DNA from: Nyssa sinensis
Taxonomy: Eukaryota; Streptophyta; Magnoliopsida; Cornales; Nyssaceae
NCBI GenBank assembly: GCA_008638375.1
Contig: CM018052.1
Coordinates: 15,898,450 to 15,962,449 of the forward strand
Direction: 5' to 3'
Length of the DNA stretch: 64,000 nt
The notes under the pieces were generated by a model that did not search any database, was not told the origin of the DNA, and worked only from the letters and a program-made list of their open reading frames with translations. Positions 1 to 11,248 of this stretch are shown here, one piece after another. Positions within the stretch are counted from its first letter, which is position 1. The number at the start of each line of letters is the position of its first letter. The position numbers and the translations under genes were made by a program.

Positions 1-957
1 TCCCGCCATATCTTCCAACCAATAAGTCGTAGGCCTACTAATCTTCACAACTTTGTAAGGTCCTTCCCAGTTTGGGGATAGCTTTCCCATTGTAGGTTCC
101 TTGGTATTAGGGAAGATCCTTCGTAGAACCAAATCACCTAATTCGAATGTTTTAACTTTTACCTTCTGATTAAAACTTTTGGCCATCCTCTAACGACATT
201 CTTCGATTCTGATTGCAGCCTGTTCTCTTTTTCCTTCTAGTAAGTCGAGGTTCTCGGTTAACTGAAGATGATTAGCTTCTTGATTGAAGGCTTCCGTTCT
301 CAACGTGGGCATACCGATCTCTACAGGAATAACCGCCTCGGAACCATACGTGAGCAAGAATGGCGTTTCTTGAGTGGTGATTCTCCTTGTTGTTCGGTAG
401 GCCCAAAGCACACCGGGGAGCTCTTCTACCCATTTTCCTTTCGCTCGTTCTAACCTCTTTTTGATGCCACTTAATATTGTCCGATTAGTCACCTCGGCCT
501 GCCCGTTTGCCTGTGCATGTCCTGGTGAGGAAAAATGATGATTGATATGAAGATCATCACAGAATTTTCTAAATAGTTTTCCTGTAAATTGGGTACCGTT
601 GTTCGATATGATAATTCGTGGTACTCTAAACCTGCAAACGATATTTTTTCATGTAAAATTCTTTACATCTACCTTGGTAATGTGAGTCAATGGTTCCGCT
701 TCTGCCCATTTGGAGAAATAATCAATAGCGATTAGCAAATATTTCCTGTTTTGAGGGGCCTTTGGCAAAGGTCCTACGATATCCATGCCCCATTGGGCAA
801 AAGGCCAGGGACTTACAATGGGCGTAAGCTCCTGTTGTGGTAGATGTTGATATGAAGCGAAACGCTGACATTTGTCACACTTCTTCACGTATTCTCTGGC
901 TTGATTGAGCATACCAGGCCAGTAATAACCATGGGTTAACGCTCGATGTGAGATGGT
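1..957 (-). pseudogene. Element A integrase (broken, runs off the window)
   Basis: The integrase frame follows RNase H with a TAG stop at 955-957. It has the zinc-binding region (two His in the 957-990 area, then CDKC), the first catalytic Asp in GMDIVGP, and the LWAYRTT core segment. A TGA at 649-651 replaces a Trp codon (context FT-stop-KNIVCRF), and another stop lies near 190. The second catalytic Asp, normally in S-D-N-G, reads Asn (SNNGTQF), so the enzyme would be inactive. The C-terminal part, with LGDLVLRR and PNWEGPYKVVK motifs, runs to the window edge. Identification is firm; function is lost. Confidence 0.9.
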
Positions 958-1946
958 CTAGCCACCATTATGATTGCCGCATATCCCTTCATGGATCTCG
1001 GCTAGTACATACTCTGATTCTTCTGGAGATAGGCACCTCAGTAGGGGTTGGGTGTACGACCTATGGTAGAGTTGCCCATTTAAAATTAGGTACCGAACTG
1101 ATCTGATCCGTAGTTTTGGCGCTTGATTTCTGTCGTCCGGCAGTTGCCCTTCTTTCAAATATCTGAAGATAGGAGCCCTCCAGTCCTGACACTGTTCTGA
1201 GATGTAAATATTTTGAACCTCATCAACACTGGGGCGACCTCGGGAGGAGATAGATAATTCTGAATCCCCTTTGGTACCGAGGTGAGAGGCCATATTTGCT
1301 AAGGCATCCGCTCTCGTGTTCTGTCTTCTCTCTATTTTGTGAATACAGAAAGTGACAAATGATTGTTTTAGAGAGTTTAACATTTCAGCATATTTGATCA
1401 TTCTTTCGTCTTTCACTGCAAATTCTCCCAGAACTTGGCCCACTACTAATTGTGAATCAGAGAAGGCTTCAAGGTCGCGAGCCTCATGTTCTATGGCTAA
1501 CTGTATGCCAAGGATTAATGCTTCGTACTCGGCTTCATTATTTGAAGATCTGAAACCCAAGGTAACCGCCTTTTTTGTGGTAATACCATCAGGAGATCTG
1601 AGGATAATACCAACTTCGGAACCTTTATCAGTTGAAGAAACATCCACATATAGTTGCCATATGGCCATAGTTGGGTTAGTATCTAATTTCTGTTTCAGCG
1701 CTGCGATGAATTCGGCAATAAAGTCTGCCAAAGCCTGAGCTTTAAGGCAGTCCGAGGTGTGTATACTATGTCGAATTCTCCCAGTTCTATCGACCATTTC
1801 ACAAGATGACCCGAAGTTTCAGGTTTGTGTAATATGGCTTTTAAGGGGTATGAGGTTGGAACTATAATTGAATGAGATTGAAAATAAGGCCTGAGTTTTC
1901 TAGCGGATATAATTAGTGCAAAGGCTAACTTCTCTACCTCAGGATA
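958..1946 (-). pseudogene. Element A RNase H domain and linker
   Basis: This is the RNase H and connection part of pol. It shows the domain signatures LYVD (first Asp; the following Gly is Val here), NNEAEYEAL (catalytic Glu) and FSDSQLVV (second Asp), then the integrase zinc-finger entry HEGICGNHNGG. The longest open piece is 958-1797. It lies in a different frame from the RT upstream, and the frameshift falls just before KAQALADF. A TGA at 1947-1949, where element C has Arg, separates it from RT and is consistent with a CGA-to-TGA change. The cleaved product would degrade RNA in RNA-DNA hybrids during reverse transcription. Confidence 0.88.
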
Positions 1947-3230
1947 TCATTTTTCTGATCCCAGAAGTGCTTTACTTACGTAGAATATGGGTTTTTGAAT
2001 CCCTTTCTCCTCTCGAAGTAGCGCAGAGCTTACTGCATTCTCAGATACCGCAAGATATAAGAGAAGCTTTTCTCCTTTCCTTGGTTTAGATAACAGCTCT
2101 GGAGATGCCATATACTTTTTTAGTTCCATAAAAGCTTTGTCGCATTCAGAGGTCCATTCCAAGGCCTTATTCCCCCGTAAAGTTTTGAAGAACGGAAGAC
2201 AGCGGTCCGTGGATCGTGATATGAAGCAATTCAACGCCGCAATCCGGCCATTTAAAGTCTGTATCTCCTTCCGGAACCTTGGAGGTTCGAGTTCTGCCAA
2301 AGCTTTAATCTGGGATGGATCGGCTTCGATGCCTCGCTGTGAGACAAGAAAGCCCAGAAACTTCCCACGGCTGACCCCAAAGGTACATTTGGATGGGTTC
2401 AACTTCATCTTGTGCCTGTTCAGAATGTCGAATGTCTTTTTCAAATGTTCAACGTGGTCCGCCTTCTGCTGACTCTTGACTAGCATGTCATTGATGTAAA
2501 CCTCCATCGTGTCGCCGATCAGAGGTGCAAACATTTTATTGACCAAGCGTTGATATGTTGGTCCGGCGTTTTTGAGGCCGAAAGGCATCACTTTGTAACA
2601 GTACAAACCTCGTTCAGAGATGAAAGAGGTTTTTTCTTGGTCGGGAGGATACATTTGAATCTGGTTGTATCCGGAGTATGCATCCATGAAGCTCATCAAC
2701 TCATAACCAGCAGTGGCGTCAACGAGTTGATCAATTCTCGGGATAAGGAAGCTATCTTTTGGGCAGGCTTTGTTAAGATCTGTGTAATCAACACAGACTC
2801 GCCATTTCCCATTTTTATTTTTAACCAGGACGGTGTTAGCAAGCCATTCTGGGTAAAAAACCTCTCTGATTAACTTTGTAGCAAGTAACCTTTGAACTTC
2901 GTCATTGATAATCTTATGTCTCTCTGGAGCAAATGCTCGTCTCTTTTGCCGCACGGGGTGGCAATCAGGATTTGTCGTGAGCTTGTGGCAAATACATGAC
3001 GGATCAATACCTTCCATGTCTTTAGTTTCCCATGCAAAGGTTGATAACTGAGTTTTCAGAAACTCTATTATCACTTTCTGTTCTGGTGGAGACAAATCGG
3101 CACCAACCTGTAAATAATGCTCTTCTTCCTCCAAACCCACCGAGATTTTAAGTGGTTCTTGGACTGGCGCAGCCATGCTATCTACACCGCGCGGGCTCAA
3201 AGGTTTATCAATTTCAGTAGGACATTCCAT
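1947..3230 (-). pseudogene. Element A reverse transcriptase
   Basis: This is an open 427-codon stretch covering the whole RT palm and fingers. Visible motifs are WRVCVDYTDLNKACPKDSF, LMSFMDAYSGYNQI and the PFGLKNAGPTYQRL segment. The catalytic box reads YINDM where the family has Y-x-D-D, so one of the two metal-binding Asp residues is Asn; elements B and C keep YIDDM. The frame is the same as gag-protease upstream, separated by two close TAG codons at 3294-3296 and 3288-3290. The Met at 3230 is simply the first ATG after those stops. The pol product was more likely made by stop readthrough than by independent initiation. Confidence 0.92.
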
Positions 3231-3278
3231 ACTCTCACGTTGGTCAGAGAGATCGGAAACAAAGAGTTTTCGAGGTGC

Positions 3279-3296
3279 CTGTAATTGCTATTGCTA
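3279..3296 (-). promoter_or_regulatory. Putative stop-codon readthrough site between gag-protease and pol (element A)
   Basis: Read on the minus strand, the boundary is TAG CAA TAG CAA TTA CAG, with gag-protease upstream and pol downstream in the same frame. The second TAG is followed by CAA TTA, which fits the leaky-stop consensus CARYYA known from plant viruses. Here the TAGCAA hexamer is duplicated in tandem, giving two consecutive leaky-type stops. Equivalent sites exist in elements B and C. That readthrough was used is an inference. Confidence 0.65.
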
Positions 3297-5657
3297 GGTT
3301 TTACCTTTGAGTGCGACAACGTGGCATTCCCGAGATGACGATTGGGAACCTTGAATAGTACAGACTTGATCGTTCTGTATGTATTTGAGGCACTGATGAA
3401 GGGTTGATGTGACGGCCCCCATTTGATGGAGCCATGGTCTTCCCATGATTACGTTGTATGGAGATCGGCAATCCACAATTACATATTGAGCTATCACGGT
3501 TCTTTGTTCTTCGCCGACTCCGATAGTTGTTGGGAAGTCAATACTGCCCATGGGAGAACTTAGGTGTCCATCAAAACCAGACATCACTGCCGTGGTGCCT
3601 TTGAGGTCAGACACATTGAGCTTCATCTTCTGGAAAGGCTCATAAAATAAAATATTAGCGGAGCTGCCCGTGTCCACCAATACTCTAGAAATGTCAAAAT
3701 TTGCGACTCGAAGAGTGATGACAAGCGCATCGGTATGTGGACAGTGTATGCCAGCCAGGTCCAGCTCGGAGAACTGGATTTGTGGTGAGGGTTTCGACCT
3801 CTTCTCAAGAGTCATGACTTGAATTGGGTTTGGTGCTACCTTTGCTTCTCGAGCATAGCGTTTCCTTGCCCAATTTGAGATGCCAGAGATGGAATTAGTA
3901 GCATGGAGGACGAGGATAATGTGATTATTTGTTTGGGGTGGTTGGCTTTGACTTGTCCCAGGAGTGGACCCCTGATCTTGTCGTTGTGGCTGAGGCCTAG
4001 GGTCCTGCCGAGGTTGTTGGGGTTTCTGAGTTTGAGTATTTGATCCACCCTCTCGTTGAACGAACTCTTTTAGTCGTCCCCTCCGAATTAATTGATCAAT
4101 TTCTTGTTGAAGATGTCGGCAAAATTCTGTAGTATGTCCGTGATATCGGTGGAACTCACAGTACTTACTACGATCTCGGTGGTCCGGATCACTATATAAT
4201 GGTTCTGGACGCTTGAAATTTTCATGTGCCTTGACCTGGTGATAGATCTGGGAAATAGAAGCAGTCAAGGGAGGGAGTGGCGCATTCAGAGGTGCATATG
4301 ATCTGAATCGTCCCGAGGTAGGCTGGTTTTGACCTCGGGATGTTGTTTTTGTATCGGGACTCCTTTGTCTTTTATTGGTATTGCCAGCACTCTGTGTTTG
4401 GGACTTACCCTCCATTTGTGCTTGTTCCTTGGAAAGGCGAAGGGATGTCCTGGTGTCCTCCAGGTTAATATGCTTCCTCGCCCGTTCCATAAGTGATGCC
4501 ATGTCTATAGGAGGGTTCTTTGTCAGGGAGTCGTGAAAACGTCCTGGCCAAAGTCCCGCATGTAAGGAGGCCACCAAAAAGGCTACACCGCAGTCAGTGA
4601 TCTCAGTCAGCTCGGCATTAAATCGAGCAATATAATCCCTGAGTGATTCTCCCTTTCGTTGCTTGATGGATAATAGAAATTCTGGCCCCTTTCTGAGTCT
4701 CCGGCTAGTTAAAAAGTGGTCGAGGAAAGGCCTACTGAGCTCATAGAAATTGGGGACTGAATTGGGAGGGAGGTTGTGGAACCATCGAAGGGCTGCGCCT
4801 TTAAGACTTGTGACGAATGTTCGACATAGAAATGCGTCGGTGGCGCCATGAAGGGCCATCGTATGTTGATAATTAGAAAGATGATCACCAGGATCATCTA
4901 ATCCTTCATAAGGGGTGAACTTTGGAACAATGAATTTGCGAGGACGTTCCTTGGCTAAAATAGCTGTCGTAAAAGGGGTAGTAAACCTACCGAGAAGCTT
5001 TGCTATCTCATCCTGTTGAGGAGGTTGATTTCCCTCTCGAACAGGCGCTGCTTGTCCCATGGAATCCACCACTTCCTCGGATCTCATCGGTATTCTGGAT
5101 GGAATAGACTACTGAGGTCCTGGAATACCGACCTCAATTCCCGTGGGTTGAGGGTTGTTTTGACTGGGAATAGCATGTTCGGATTGTCTTTGAAAGGAAG
5201 CGGGAGCTGGCTGAAGCGGTGGTCCGGATTGTATCAAATTAGCTCCTGAATTCGCGGGGCTAACAGCACGGCCCCTGCTGTAGTTCATGGAATTAGGATG
5301 AACATTTGGAATACCCCTCTGAATGTCATCTCGTACTGGAGCTACACTTGAGGGATAAAAGGGACGAGCACTAGGACCACCTTCTTCATATCGCCTCCCA
5401 CTAGTGGGATGAAATATGAGACGTCCACTTTCGAGCACTCCTAGGGGAGGTAGCACTGATGGATTTTGAGTTAAAGAAGCCAAGACTTGGGATATGGCTA
5501 AAAGCTGAGCTTGAGTCTGATCAGATTGTTTCTGCATCTGAGCTCGAATCTGATCAAGTTGTTGCTGTATAGGATCGGAGGTTGCAACCTCTTCTTCCTG
5601 AGCCAAAGGTTGATTTGATATTGGCGCAGAGCGACGGTTGGAAGCCATGACTACCAA
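3294..5657 (-). pseudogene. Element A gag-protease polyprotein, interrupted by one TAG
   Basis: The frame starts at the ATG at 5657 and is in phase to 3294 except for one TAG at 5109-5111 (context GPQ-stop-SIP); the rest is open for almost 600 codons. Order: Gln-rich N-terminus with coiled-coil tendency, capsid-like region around RWFHNLPP and LLSIKQRKGESLRDYIARFN, a variant zinc knuckle CEFHRYHGHTTEFC, a low-complexity Gln/Pro linker, then an aspartic protease with VLVDTGSSANILFYEPF and the later IMGRPWLH. The protease keeps DTG. The product would form the virus-like particle core and cleave the polyprotein. Neighbours are the primer site 45 bp upstream and pol directly downstream in frame. 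Confidence 0.92.
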
Positions 5658-5701
5658 AAAACTTTAAACGAAGAAAATGATATAAAGGAGAATGATAAAT
5701 G

Positions 5702-5719
5702 TTCCCACAGACGGCGCCA
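5702..5719 (-). other. Primer-binding site of element A
   Basis: Three bases (GCT) after the LTR end, the minus strand reads TGGCGCCGTCTGTGGGAA. Its first nine bases complement the 3' end of plant tRNA-Asp (…ACGGCGCCA). The rest matches that tRNA poorly, so the exact primer tRNA is uncertain. Confidence 0.75.
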
Positions 5720-5722
5720 AGC

Positions 5723-6266
5723 TGATGCAGCTATTTTTGGCTCGTCATGGATTTGTCCGTCGCTGTGTACCTGAAAAGAGCTGACATGTAAAAAGCCACC
5801 GGGAAAGGTTCCGGTGGTAACCTCTCCGATGGTTAAATTGGTGTCTTTGTTCTGTTATCAAAGATTGAACCTTTAATAATTTTATTCAGATGCAGATCCT
5901 CTTCTACATACCTCCTTTGTGGTATTTATAGTATGGAGAAGCATTTAATTTGTCTGACAAGCGGTGGATATCACTTTCACATTAATTTTACAATTTCACG
6001 GCTCCCTTTACACGTGTACCTGTAGAAATGGTCTCCAAACCTGTATCTCCTTTTTGCAGGGCTAGGGCTCACTGCCTGTCAGGCTATAGCAATGTAATCA
6101 TTAGACTTTCGTCATTCTTTTTTGTCGTTTCTTTATTCCATCGTTCTGAGGTCGGTATACCGAGGTACACATCGGTATACCCTTTCCGTTTTAAAATACG
6201 AATAGAACTAACTTTTCGGTACGTGTTTAGACTGTTTGATTAGGTAGAACTTTTTATGACGTATCA
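5723..6266 (-). repeat. 5' LTR of element A
   Basis: This 544-bp LTR, minus orientation, begins TGATACGTCATAAAAAG at 6266 and ends GCTGCATCA at 5723. The boundaries are set by the primer site on one side and by similarity of both ends to the element C LTR (TGATATACC...CAACATCA). U3 contains two close GGTATACC palindromes (about 6152-6181). The partner LTR is outside the window. Confidence 0.8.
5921..5931 (-). promoter_or_regulatory. TATA box of element A LTR
   Basis: The minus strand reads CTATAAATACC about 200 bp before the LTR end, the expected place for the U3/R promoter. Transcription would run toward gag. The start site is expected roughly 30 bp downstream, near 5890. Confidence 0.65.
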
Positions 6267-6322
<56 letters not shown>

Positions 6323-6350
6323 TATGCATGTATATGTGAGTGATTTGGAG

Positions 6351-6380
<30 letters not shown>
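6267..6380. repeat. AT/GT compound microsatellite
   Basis: A run of TA dinucleotides passes into about 16 GT repeats, then after a short unique piece into a second TA run (about 6350-6380). It abuts the outer end of the element A LTR. Confidence 0.95.
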
Positions 6381-6381
<1 letters not shown>

Positions 6382-6959
6382 CAGACTTGCACATGTGAAA
6401 ATCATGTGTGGTCTCTCACACTGAGTCTAATAAGACAGAAAGAATGAAATGGTTTTTTTGGTTGTTTTACATACAATATATACATTCAAATATATATTTA
6501 TATTTTAGCTTATGTTTTGTGAACAAAATGAAAAAAAAAATCGGACATATGGTAGAGTTCTAAATCAGGTATATAGGTAATTAGGTATGCCGTTGTTCAG
6601 GTCCTCTCAAGGAAATGTCATAGTGGGGACCTTAAATTTATTGTTGGGATGAATTGTGGTTATCATTCAAAGTCAAATGGGCTGGATTGAGCTCTTAAAG
6701 ATAGCTGCTGGAAAGCTGAAAAAAAAAAAGAAAAGAAAAGAAAGGAGAAATGAGTTCAAGTAGGTCTAAATGGGTGAAGTGATGGAAGTGTGATAGATTT
6801 AATAAAAAATTTAGAAAATGATTTAATTTTTTAATCTAAATTAGAAATTACTTTAAAGTTTTGTATAAATTAAAAGATAGTCTAAAGTTTTGGATTAATT
6901 AAAAGATAGTTTAAGATGTCTTGAATAATTAAATGGTGGTCTAAGATATTTACTTAATT
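6381..6959. other. AT-rich spacer, no gene seen
   Basis: AT-rich sequence with a short A/G tract near 6718-6748 and short near-repeats built on TTAAAAGATAGTYTAAG. No ORF or RNA gene is recognisable. It may be the diverged front part of the LTR that follows. Confidence 0.6.
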
Positions 6960-9501
6960 TAAAAGAAGTTAAAGATTTATGGCTTAATAAGAGAAGGATT
7001 AATTACAAAAGAGTCAACTTTTGCCTAATTAATCAAAGTAAGACTATTTAAATTAAAAATGGACATTCTTAATATTTTTGGCTATTTCGGACTTAATGGT
7101 GGGGTCGGTTTGGACATTTGGGGACCTGGGGTTACTCTAAATAAATATGAAAAATTATGAAAATACTCTTAATGATAGTTTAAGCAACTTAAAGGCTAAT
7201 TAAAATTCAGAAGGGGTTATCACAAAATTGTTGGATGCCCGGGATTCAAATATATTATTAGATTAGACAAATTGGTACCTGGTAATGGTATCACCTAAAT
7301 TAATGAAATGAAAATTATACCAATAAACTTATATTAAACAATTGAAAATTGAATTAAGATCTGGAAGAGGCATTTCTAATATTTTGGATGTCAGGAATTC
7401 AAATATGACATCAATTAATGAATTGTAGACTTGGGGCAGTCTCACATGAATATGTGAAATTACTAAAATGCCCCTAGGCATGGAACATATACCGAGAATG
7501 GTTAATAAAATGCAAGAAGGATATCTTTAGGACTCTTGGACCTTTTAGATCTGATTCCAAGGTCAATTTTGAGAGACGACATCTCGGTAGATGCGTAACT
7601 TGTTTGATAAATTATAAAAATGCCTTTATAGGTTTAAAAGACAGTCAAATAATTAAGAAACAATACAATAGGGCTTCCTTAGGATTTTTGAAGCCCGGGA
7701 ACACATTTTTTATGTCTGTTTGGGTAAAGGGGTACCTGAAGTGTAGGCTAATGAGTAATTGGCCATAGAGAACCTTAAGACTGATAAGATAACCTAATGT
7801 TAAGAGTTGGAGCAGTCCCGGGAATTAAACATTGAGTGTGTAGAGAATTCTAACCACATTATGAAAGATATATGTAGTGCCTCCTAGTAGTGGGTTAATG
7901 GTTGGGACGAGGGAATTTCCTAAATTATTGATGTGTATACTTGCTATATGATTCAAATGATTTACTTATCTGTATCATTTGACATCTTGCCATTACATTA
8001 TTAGTATGGTACGATTATTACGTTGAATGCTACAATGTTGGATATTTGTACAATGATATTGGAAAGATGTGATTGCCATGTTGATGCTTATCATGGTTTT
8101 TATTTTTGTCATGGATATATGTGACCATTGTTACTTTTGTATCTAATTGTTTATCTAATATCCTCTTTCATAGTCATTATTGTGGACTTGATAATGTTGT
8201 TAATTGTACTATTGACCATACTTGAATGGTGTGAGATTTGAGAGGATATTGATATTGATGAGCACCATTTGTGGCGTGGATTGAGATATTGGGATTATAA
8301 AAAAGAATATTTACGAGAAAGGGACTTGGGATGAGAATTAGTCACGTCTTTTGTGTGCTTTTGAGTGTGGTGAGATTTCGCTTTACTCAGGGTTCCATTT
8401 ATGATAGGGATGGTGTCTCTCCTCGGCTTATGAGCCGTAAACCGTCGTGGGTGGTTGTTTGTCTCCATCGGGTTAGTAGTCCGTAAAGCACTCAGGTTTA
8501 CCGAGAGCCAAATTAGGTGAATACTCATGTTATTAAGATTATCGAGAGAATGGAATGAGGTGGATAGGGTTTTATCTCTTTTTACTATGGATTGAGTTAT
8601 TTGAAATTATTCTTCTTGACACTCATGTGATATTTCTTATGATTATTGATGGATTGTATACTGTTAATTTGTGATTTTGTGGCAATTGTGAATGGTTTTT
8701 TAGCTGTGAATGTATACATTGTTCTTGTGGCTTAAAATAGAAAATGGAGGTGCTTCGTGAAATTATGTGTTTTTACTTATGTCATGTGTCCGATCCCCAT
8801 ATATTGACTACTTGACCATTATTATCAAACCATATGTAGTGGTGCAATGCCCTTTTGATGCTTATGCTTATGCCTGTGTTTGAAATATGATAATGTGGTG
8901 TGCTTGTGATGCATACTGGACTATAGGGTATGTCCTCTTCAAACTTGCATTAGTTTTTGGCATGCTGCTTGTTTGTGTGTTTTGGGAAACCCTAATGAGC
9001 GTTATGGCTCACCCTTACTGTTCATGGGAATGATAGGTATTGACTTGATAAAAGATAGCTACAGGAGTAATACAGGATGGATTGAAGTCATCATAGTATT
9101 TAATTATATTCATGTATTTATTCAGTTACATTTATTAAGGGTGCATGTACCCTTCTCAGATGTTTATGTATATGGAATGTGTATATATATACATATACAC
9201 ATTCATTTATATATATATATATATATATAGGACTGTAGAGTCAGCTTTAGACGTTACCACATTGTACCTTGTGATTGGACAGTTGGCATAGTGTCCTTGA
9301 ATGCAATTAATTTCATTTAATTCTGTTACGAGACTTGAACAAGTCTAATCATGAAACCGAACCAAAACCAATTAAAAGAGCTAAAGCATTTTATAGAAAG
9401 GCTTGTATTTTATGTACTTGAATAGGATGGTTAGTCCTATTACCTACTTTATCAAGGTCCAATGACTCCTTAGTTCAACCTTGCAGGTTAGGGGCACGAC
9501 A
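6960..9501 (+). repeat. Long gypsy-type LTR, copy 1 (5' boundary unresolved)
   Basis: This stretch is clearly homologous to 19900-21600 plus 24590-25184 (copy 2) and to 51187-53260 (copy 3). Shared landmarks are a CTAGGCATGGAA segment, a TGTCTCYCYTCGGCT segment, and AGCGTTATGGCTCACCCTT near the 3' end. It ends GGGGCACGACA at 9501, a degenerate form of the expected G(T)GACA end. No tRNA-Met primer site follows, so it is a solo LTR or has lost its internal part. An AT microsatellite lies at about 9204-9229. ORFs within it are short and not conserved among the copies. Confidence 0.75.
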
Positions 9502-9569
9502 CCAAACTTTCGTCCTAGAAGGAATTCCCAAAGCATTTGAGATTAGCCTTTTGTTGGAAGAGGAAGGGG

Positions 9570-10830
9570 ACGAACACCCATTCATCTACAATAACAACTT
9601 GATTGAATTAAGCGATAGTTTAATCAGATACAAGAACAACTCACAATCATGTCATAGGCTCTGGCCTCACTGGCTCAAAACCAACGAAACAATCCTCCTC
9701 TCATAACCAACGTTGTTTATGGAAGGCCTCAACCCCTCGCCACCACCACGGGCGAAGGATCCCATAATGAAGAGCTGCCCAACACGCAGCTTGTACAATG
9801 GTACCGTCTAGATGGGGGTTGATCCCTAATCATCAATGAATTTTGGAAGAGGAATGCCCTCATTATGTCCTATCGTACATTATCAAAATAGGACAAGAAT
9901 ACGAATCTCGAAGACTTCTAGTCTAAATCTAGCGCACCAAGGACTTCACCTCCCGAAGTTCCACGTCCACCAGTCTTGGGAGAGTTGCACCTTTCTACCG
10001 CTATAAGACAAATTCCCCCCTATGAATCTAGGACTTGGAGACATGGGATAGGACCAATAACGGGTACCAGTGGCACAACCAAATGTACCCAGGTCCCCTT
10101 AGAGGGTAGAAGCGATAGCAGATTCTCAAGATCAGAAGATCTCAACCAAGAGGTTCCACGTCCCTCTAGAATAAGACGAGTTAAGCAAATTAATTGGTAG
10201 GTTATCCACGCCATTCATTCTTGTCATAATGACGGAAAAATGACCCAAAAAGTTTATTGTCCCAAAATTTACTCTCTACAATGAGTTTGAAGACCCTAGG
10301 GACCACTTACCTCATTATCAACATACAATGGCACGACATGGGGCTACCGACGCCTTTATGTGCCAAACTTTCATAACCAGTCTAAAGGATACCGCTCTTA
10401 AGTGGTTTCATAACTTCTCTCAAAACTCGGTCAACAACTTTTATGAGCTCAGTAGGTTGTTTCTTGACCAGTATGAAATTAAGAAAGGGGCCAAAATTCT
10501 TGCTGACTATTAAGCAAGCAAAGGGAGAGTCACTAGGGAGTACGTAGCTCATTTCAATACCGATCTCACAGAGATAAACGATTGCAGTTTAAGTTTCTTG
10601 GTGGTTACCCTCATTTCAGGACCAGGACCTGGACGCTTTCAGGACTTTTTAACTAAGAATCCTTTAGTCGATATGGCAATGCTCATGGAGAGAACACAAA
10701 AGTATATTAACTTAGAAGACACCAAAGCTTCTTTTCAAAAATCCAGAGAACAAGTTCAGAAGGACGAGCAAGTTTAGAAGAAAGACAACAAGGGCAATAA
10801 GAACAGAAAGCGGAGGCTCGACAAAGGAGC
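9570..10830 (+). pseudogene. Element B gag remnant
   Basis: Plus-strand sequence aligns to element A gag: an ALASLAQN-like N-terminal piece near 9655, the capsid-like core at 10328-10500 (KWFHNFSQNSVNNFYELSRL) and SFQKSREQVQ near 10735. Several in-frame stops and frame changes break it. The zinc-knuckle segment (CDFHKE-stop-GHTTKKC) continues at about 10990-11040. Function is lost. Confidence 0.85.
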
Positions 10831-11248
10831 AGCCTCAAAAGCACATAGTAACCCTAGCTCTAGAAGGTATGGAACTTACACCCCATTAAATGCTTCACTT
10901 ACTCACATACTCCAACATGTCCAAACTCGTGAAAACCTAAAGTGGCTACAGCTGCTGAAAAGCAACCCAGACTCTAGAAATAGAAACAAGTATTGTGATT
11001 TTCACAAAGAGTAGGGACACACCACTAAAAAGTGTAGAGCTCTAAAACAAGAGATATAACACCTTATAGGGCGAGAATGATTAAGAGAGTTCGTCCACTA
11101 GGACGGGAGACAGAACCCAAGAGATGAGAGACCCTCTTAGAGGAGGCCATATCAAAGGCCCGAATAGAGGAAAGTTCAAAATTATTAGTAGTAACTGAAT
11201 AATCAGTATGTAATCTTCGTACTTCATGTTGACAACACGATAGTTGGA

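Larger units (their letters stand above)
1..6266 (-). mobile_element. Element A: Tat-lineage Ty3/gypsy retrotransposon, 3' end outside the window
   Basis: Read on the minus strand, the order is LTR (6266-5723), primer-binding site, gag, protease, reverse transcriptase, RNase H and integrase. The window begins inside the integrase C-terminal part, so the 3' LTR is not visible. Domain order, the gag motif RWFHNLPPNSVPNFYELSRP and the 544-bp LTR with TGATA...CATCA ends point to the plant Tat/Retand group. The pol is broken by several in-frame stops and at least one frameshift, and catalytic Asp residues of RT and integrase are changed to Asn, so it is not autonomous. The LTR start lies at the edge of an AT microsatellite, the apparent target. 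Confidence 0.93.

Noticed and set aside
1352..1738. 128-codon plus-strand ORF
   Set aside because: Shadow of element A RNase H on the opposite strand.
6208..6405. Minus-strand ORF with Thr-His and Ile-Tyr repeats
   Set aside because: It is a translation of the AT/GT microsatellite.
8295..8528. Minus-strand 77-codon ORF in LTR copy 1
   Set aside because: Not conserved in copies 2 or 3, where the same segment contains stops; no domain.
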